Assembly (NCBI GenBank): GCA_002782905.1
Contig: PFJA01000299.1
Location: 302-19,540 of the forward strand
Direction: 5' to 3'
From: Lysobacterales bacterium CG_4_10_14_3_um_filter_64_11
Lineage (GTDB): Bacteria > Pseudomonadota > Gammaproteobacteria > Xanthomonadales > Xanthomonadaceae
Length of the DNA stretch: 19,239 bases
Shown here piece after piece: positions 15,658 to 19,239 of this stretch. Made by a program: the position numbers and the translations under genes. Below the pieces are notes generated by a model. The model had not been told where the DNA came from, did not search any database, and saw only the letters and a program-made list of their open reading frames with translations. The stretch's first letter is position 1, and each line of letters begins with the position of its first letter.

Positions 15658-16260
15658 TTACTGCGCGTTTTCGTTGCCGCTGGTGGCAGTCGCAGCCAAC
15701 CCACAACCCACCCCGGTGCCGCCCAAGCCGCAATAGCCCTGCGGGTGCTTCGACAGGTATTGCTGATGCTCGTCCTCAGCGAAATAAAACGGCGGCAACG
15801 GAAACAGCAGCTCAGTGCTGATGGTGCCGAAGCCGGCATCGTGCAGCCGCTGTTGGTAGGCATCGCGGCTGGCGAGCGCGGCTTGATGGCAGACGTCATC
15901 GGCGCAGGCTATCAACGAGCGGTACTGGCTGCCGACATCATTGCCCTGGCGCATACCCTGGGTCGGGTCATGGCCCTCCCAGAACCGGCGCAGCAAATCA
16001 CCCAATGCGATCCGGGACGCATCGAACAACACCCGCACCACCTCGGCATGGCCAGTGCGGCCCGAGCACACGTCACGGTAACCGGGATTCGCCATGCTGC
16101 CACCCGCGTAACCGACCGCAGTGGTCAGCACCCCTGGCAGCGACCAGAAAATCCGCTCGGCACCCCAGAAACAGCCCATGCCGAACAACACCTCGGACTG
16201 CCCGGCGAACGGGCCGCGCAGCGAGCGGCCATGCACATGGTGACGATCGAGCACGGTCAT
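15658..16260 (-). CDS. msrA: Peptide-methionine (S)-S-oxide reductase MsrA
   Basis: Repairs oxidised methionine (S-sulfoxide) in proteins. 200 residues. The catalytic motif GMGCFWGAER places the active Cys at residue 30, followed by VGYAGG, YRDVCSGRTGHAEVVRV and the DPTQGMRQGNDVGSQYRS signature. The C-terminal resolving cysteines are Cys177 and Cys186 in GYCGLGGTGVGC. No signal peptide is seen, so a cytosolic location is likely. Its ATG overlaps the stop of the upstream GGDEF gene as TGATG, so the two are probably translated together, an unusual pairing. The stop lies about 20 bases from the right arm of the composite repeat. Confidence 0.96.
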   Translation of the reverse strand: MTVLDRHHVHGRSLRGPFAGQSEVLFGMGCFWGAERIFWSLPGVLTTAVGYAGGSMANPGYRDVCSGRTGHAEVVRVLFDASRIALGDLLRRFWEGHDPTQGMRQGNDVGSQYRSLIACADDVCHQAALASRDAYQQRLHDAGFGTISTELLFPLPPFYFAEDEHQQYLSKHPQGYCGLGGTGVGCGLAATATSGNENAQ

Positions 16261-18521
16261 CAGAAGTACAACCGTGCTGCGGGGTCGCCCACGCTGCTGC
16301 TATCGACCGCAATCATGTGGGTCTGATTGATGCCGCGATGGCGCGCGGCGAGCAGGGCCTTGCCGGCGCGATCGAGCACAGTTATCACCTTGCTTTCGGC
16401 CGATGCACGCACCGTGCCGCCCACACCCAGAGTGAACTGACACAGCCCAAGCGGACTGGGCACGCGGATGTCGGATGCGCCCAGACGCAACTTGTCGGCG
16501 ATGGCACGCGCCTGCTCCAGCGTTTTGCCGGGTAGTACCAACAAAAACTCCTCGCCATTGAGACGTCCCACGCAATCGCCCACCGTCAGCGCTTGCCGCA
16601 CCAATTCAGCCAGCGCGCACAGGCCATCGTCGGCCACCGCATGGCCATGGCGTTCGGCAAGCTGGCTCAGGCGATCGATCCCCAGCAGCAACACCGCCAG
16701 CGACGTGCGCCGGGCAAGCGCGGATTCCAGTTCACGCGAGAGGATGGTTTCAATGGCCTTCCGGTTGAGCACACCGGTCAGTGGGTCGCGCTCGGTCTTG
16801 GCGGCCAGCTCCTGGGCAGCACGCGCATCGTCCGCGGCCTGCATCGCCATGGCGACAAACTCGCTGGCTTCGCGCAATTCCGATGGCGAAAATGCCTGCC
16901 ACGCCGGACGCTCGATCAGCAGCACGCCCCATGCGGGCCGCGGCATCGGCAATGGAATGATGGCGTATGCCGCTTCCGCATATTGCGCATCCGCTGATTC
17001 ATCGCTGGAATCTTCCAGGCGCAGTTGCACCGGCTTGTTGCTGCGACAAAGACCCTTCATCGCGCCGCCACGGGTGCTGAGCATCTGTTCAAAATGCTCC
17101 TTGGCAGCCACCGGTTCGGCAATCAGGTGATCGCCACCCTGATAGCCGAAAACAGCGACTGCGGAACGCCGCTGCGGCACCACCTGACTGACCGCATCGA
17201 GCATCCGTCGCAACGCAATCCAGGCGAGGTCGGCCACCGGCGCGGCACGCAAACCGCTTTGCAACGACTCCACCAGGTGCCGCCGCACTTTTTCCGATTG
17301 CAGGCTGGCGTTGGCCTGTTCCATGGCCAGCCGGGCGCGATCGCGTTGCTTGCGGAACTCCATTACCTGATCGGCCATGGCCAGCGACAACAAAAACGCG
17401 GCGAACGCCAGTGCGGTCTGGAATCCATACATCGTCACGCTGTTGTGCGGCATCCAGCCCAGCGGAATCAGGGCGCGCACCAGCACCGCTGCATAGACCA
17501 TCGACCAGATGAACAACATCGGCCGTGCCAGCGGCTGACGACGGCGCAACGCCAACACCGCGGCCGCGATCACCAGCACCGCCGACAGCACCCCGAGCAG
17601 CAGCGAGGCGACCTGCAACTGCGGCAAAAACGCACGCAAGTTGAGTGCGCAGGCGAGCGCCAGCAGCAGTGACAAGCGGGCGACCCAGAGCAGCATGAAA
17701 TCACTGCGCGGCGCATCACGGCCGCCATTGGCAAACGCACGCGCCAGCATCGCGGTAAACGCGGTCAGCAGACTGGCCAGCGCCAAAAGGCCCAACTCGC
17801 GCCAGTACGCCAGTATGTCGAGCACCGGCAAGGCGTAGGCGTGGCCATTGATCGACAACAACAAAAACAATGCCGTCGCGGTGAACCCCACATAGGCGCC
17901 GTGGGTGCGATCACGCAACGCGATGTACATGGCCAACCCGGTCAGCGCCAGCACCAACAAACCGGCGTACATCGCCGCCAGCAAGATCACGCTGTCGCGA
18001 TCCATGGCTTGGTATTGCGCTTCGCTGAGCAGCAGCGGGCGCAGGTTGACCGCAACATTGCTGCGCACCTGCAGCAACAACTCCAGCGATTGCGAGCCAT
18101 AGCCGCGCAGCGGGAAGCGAAAACCCGAGGAAAAGGCCGGGTCATCCGGCTCCGGCCGAAAGAACTGGCGCGATACTTCGACAAAATCGCCGTTGCCATC
18201 GCGTTGCAGCAGGATCAGATCGGTAAGCGTGACGCGATCGAACCAAAGCACCCAGCGATCATCGGCGGACGCCGGCAAGGTCGCGGTGATACGCAGCCAA
18301 TAGACCATTGCCGGATTACCGGCAAAGTGCAGGCGGCTGACATCGCGCGGCTGCCATGCACCGGCATCGCCGCGCAGTATCTGGCGCACGGTGTAGGGCT
18401 GATCGCTGGCGATCACTGCGGTTTCCAGCACCGCATCGCTGGCCGCAGCCATTTGCGGCGTCAGCAGCAGGCCGAGCGCAATGCCCGTTGCAACGATCCA
18501 TGTTTTGCACGCGTGTGTCAT
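16260..18521 (-). CDS. 7TMR-DISM sensor with GAF-like and degenerate GGDEF domains
   Basis: Membrane signalling protein of 753 residues. A signal peptide (about 1-27) is followed by a periplasmic 7TMR-DISMED2-like domain (about 30-170, with MVYWLRITATLP and WVLWFDRVTLTDLILLQRDG). Seven hydrophobic segments follow (about 177-384), then a short coiled coil (385-420), a GAF-like domain (about 425-565) and a GGDEF domain (about 575-740, starting TERDPLTGVLNRKAIE). The GGDEF signature is RLNGEEF (655-659), and LLLGIDRL replaces the usual L.DIDHFK, so the first metal-binding Asp is Gly614. No RxxD inhibitory site is seen. Family knowledge says intact GGDEF domains make c-di-GMP; this one may be inactive or only bind ligand. 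The stop overlaps msrA. The start has a weak AGGG site. Confidence 0.9.
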   Translation of the reverse strand: MTHACKTWIVATGIALGLLLTPQMAAASDAVLETAVIASDQPYTVRQILRGDAGAWQPRDVSRLHFAGNPAMVYWLRITATLPASADDRWVLWFDRVTLTDLILLQRDGNGDFVEVSRQFFRPEPDDPAFSSGFRFPLRGYGSQSLELLLQVRSNVAVNLRPLLLSEAQYQAMDRDSVILLAAMYAGLLVLALTGLAMYIALRDRTHGAYVGFTATALFLLLSINGHAYALPVLDILAYWRELGLLALASLLTAFTAMLARAFANGGRDAPRSDFMLLWVARLSLLLALACALNLRAFLPQLQVASLLLGVLSAVLVIAAAVLALRRRQPLARPMLFIWSMVYAAVLVRALIPLGWMPHNSVTMYGFQTALAFAAFLLSLAMADQVMEFRKQRDRARLAMEQANASLQSEKVRRHLVESLQSGLRAAPVADLAWIALRRMLDAVSQVVPQRRSAVAVFGYQGGDHLIAEPVAAKEHFEQMLSTRGGAMKGLCRSNKPVQLRLEDSSDESADAQYAEAAYAIIPLPMPRPAWGVLLIERPAWQAFSPSELREASEFVAMAMQAADDARAAQELAAKTERDPLTGVLNRKAIETILSRELESALARRTSLAVLLLGIDRLSQLAERHGHAVADDGLCALAELVRQALTVGDCVGRLNGEEFLLVLPGKTLEQARAIADKLRLGASDIRVPSPLGLCQFTLGVGGTVRASAESKVITVLDRAGKALLAARHRGINQTHMIAVDSSSVGDPAARLYF

Positions 18522-18581
18522 CGGCTACGCCCTGATCACACCAGTTGACACCGTGGCGACCTGCACACCACGGCGACCCTG

Positions 18582-18619
18582 GCCGTTCCCCTGTGCAGCC
18601 ATGCTATACCGGGAACGGC
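18582..18619. promoter_or_regulatory. Nine-base inverted repeat upstream of the GGDEF gene
   Basis: GCCGTTCCC (18582-18590) and GGGAACGGC (18611-18619) are perfect inverse complements separated by 20 bases, 61-98 bases upstream of the GGDEF gene start. This could be an operator pair or a leader hairpin. No matching regulator is identified. Confidence 0.4.
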
Positions 18620-18667
18620 GTCTGCGGAATGACCAAACCGCTACTCGGGACTCGGGAAAAAGCAAAT

Positions 18668-18750
18668 GGTCCGCAAAACACGCTAAGTTCGCAAAGAAAA
18701 GCCCGAATTGTGATTTACTCGCTTTGCGTTGTTCGCGTGCTTTGCGCACC
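18668..18750. repeat. CGCAAAG-type inverted repeat, second locus
   Basis: Arms 18668-18696 and 18722-18750 match as inverse complements at 23 of 29 positions around a 25-base AT-rich loop. The CGCAAAG units are shared with the element at 15459-15638. It sits between the DUF2007-like gene and the GGDEF gene and could also act as a transcript-end hairpin. Confidence 0.75.
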
Positions 18751-18801
18751 CGCCCAATGTGCTTTGCCGTCCTTCGCAATGCTCCGGCGCACCGGGGAAT
18801 C

Positions 18802-19089
18802 TCACACGGGCGTGAATACCGTGGCGTCGTCGCCGTCAAGCGCGGGATTCGCATCGTCTGCTGCACTCGGCAACGCATCGCGCCCCGCCTGCCACGCGGC
18901 GATTTCGGCGCGAGCCGGGGCGAGCGCCGAATCGGGCACCGCCACCACTACCAGACCCTGGGTCGGCAACTCGCCGATGCCACCGGTGAGAAACTCGCCG
19001 CGTACCCAAGCCGGGATGCCCACGTTTTCCAGCAGGTCCTTCACCAGATGCGCGTCGATCACATTTTCTGCCTCGTAAACTACCCGCAT
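18802..19089 (-). CDS. DUF2007-like small protein
   Basis: 95 residues from the ATG at 19089, which has a strong ribosome-binding site (GGGAGG, 4-base spacer). A longer start at 19164 would add a Pro/Cys-rich stretch and is rejected. The N-terminal RVVYEAENVIDAHLVKDLLENVGIPAWVRGE, followed by GGIGELPTQGLVVVAVPD and a final A...IAAWQ helix, is the pattern of DUF2007 proteins (putative signal-transducing domain with a ferredoxin-like fold; function unsettled). The tail after residue 70 is Asp/Ala-rich and probably disordered. It precedes the GGDEF gene on the same strand but is separated from it by 280 bases and an inverted repeat. Confidence 0.82.
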   Translation of the reverse strand: MRVVYEAENVIDAHLVKDLLENVGIPAWVRGEFLTGGIGELPTQGLVVVAVPDSALAPARAEIAAWQAGRDALPSAADDANPALDGDDATVFTPV

Positions 19090-19160
19090 GGTGCCTCCCG
19101 CGCAGCCGTCTTGCAGGAGCATAGCGCATGGCGGCGGTGACCGGCCGCTGTGGCCGCGCA

Positions 19161-19239
19161 TCAATCGCGGCGCCAGGCCAGTTCCACAAACAGCGCGCGG
19201 CCGGCACCGGGAAAATAGCGAAACGTGGCGAAGCCCAGA
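19161..19239 (-). CDS. Probable TonB-dependent receptor, last 25 codons (partial)
   Basis: The right edge contains the 3' end of a minus-strand frame. Its final residues are FATFRYFPGAGRALFVELAWRRD. The pattern PG.GR.LFV.L.WR near the end is that of the last beta strand of TonB-dependent outer-membrane receptors. Only the C-terminal fragment is visible, so substrate and exact family cannot be judged. Its stop lies 71 bases before the DUF2007-like start, in the same direction. Confidence 0.5.
   Translation of the reverse strand, partial: LGFATFRYFPGAGRALFVELAWRRD

Noticed and set aside
14000..15733. 577-residue minus-strand open frame across the M28 peptidase gene
   Set aside because: Antisense shadow. 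The plus strand has a signal peptide and all M28 zinc ligands. Its first part runs through the intergenic repeat element.

Overview
The window looks like chromosomal DNA from a GC-rich gammaproteobacterium. The evidence is an MSHA-type pilus cluster, a FadH-type dienoyl-CoA reductase, the five-step histidine route enzyme HutF, and a PrpB/PrpC pair. A Xanthomonadales- or Nevskiales-like host is plausible, but that is inference from gene content, GC-rich codon use and repeat style. I see no phage, transposase, tRNA, rRNA or CRISPR signal.

Layout. Positions 1-4073 (minus strand) hold the start of an MSHA pilus operon: mshI (PilM-like), a PilN-like gene, mshJ (PilO-like), mshK and the secretin mshL, which runs off the left edge. 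All junctions are overlapping stop/start codons. Positions 4250-7769 hold hutF (minus) divergent from fadH (plus). Positions 8018-9656 hold a glutathione S-transferase and a small exported SleB-like hydrolase, separated by about 490 bases of non-coding or doubtful sequence. Positions 9740-9903 are a cluster of palindromic REP-like repeats. Positions 9919-12408 (minus) hold a Rieske protein, prpB and prpC. Positions 12473-15385 (plus) hold a small membrane protein, an FAH-family hydrolase, mscL and an exported M28 peptidase. Positions 15658-18521 (minus) hold a translationally coupled pair: a membrane 7TMR-DISM/GAF-like/GGDEF protein and msrA. The right end has a DUF2007-like gene and the last codons of a probable TonB-dependent receptor, both minus.

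How the genes work together. The msh genes build the inner-membrane assembly platform and outer-membrane pore of a type IV pilus. PrpC and PrpB are two steps of the methylcitrate cycle for propionyl-CoA; FadH serves unsaturated fatty acid oxidation; HutF serves histidine use. These suggest a heterotroph living on fatty acids and amino acids, with exported peptidase and MsrA repair capacity.

Most unusual points. The GGDEF domain has lost a metal-binding Asp and the first Gly of its signature, is coupled by TGATG to msrA, and the pair is bracketed by two related CGCAAAG-type inverted-repeat elements. The REP-like cluster at 9740-9903 and the structured, partly AT-rich gap at 8714-9206 also deserve a look. 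No clearly new multi-gene system is evident; the GGDEF-msrA pair is the best candidate.
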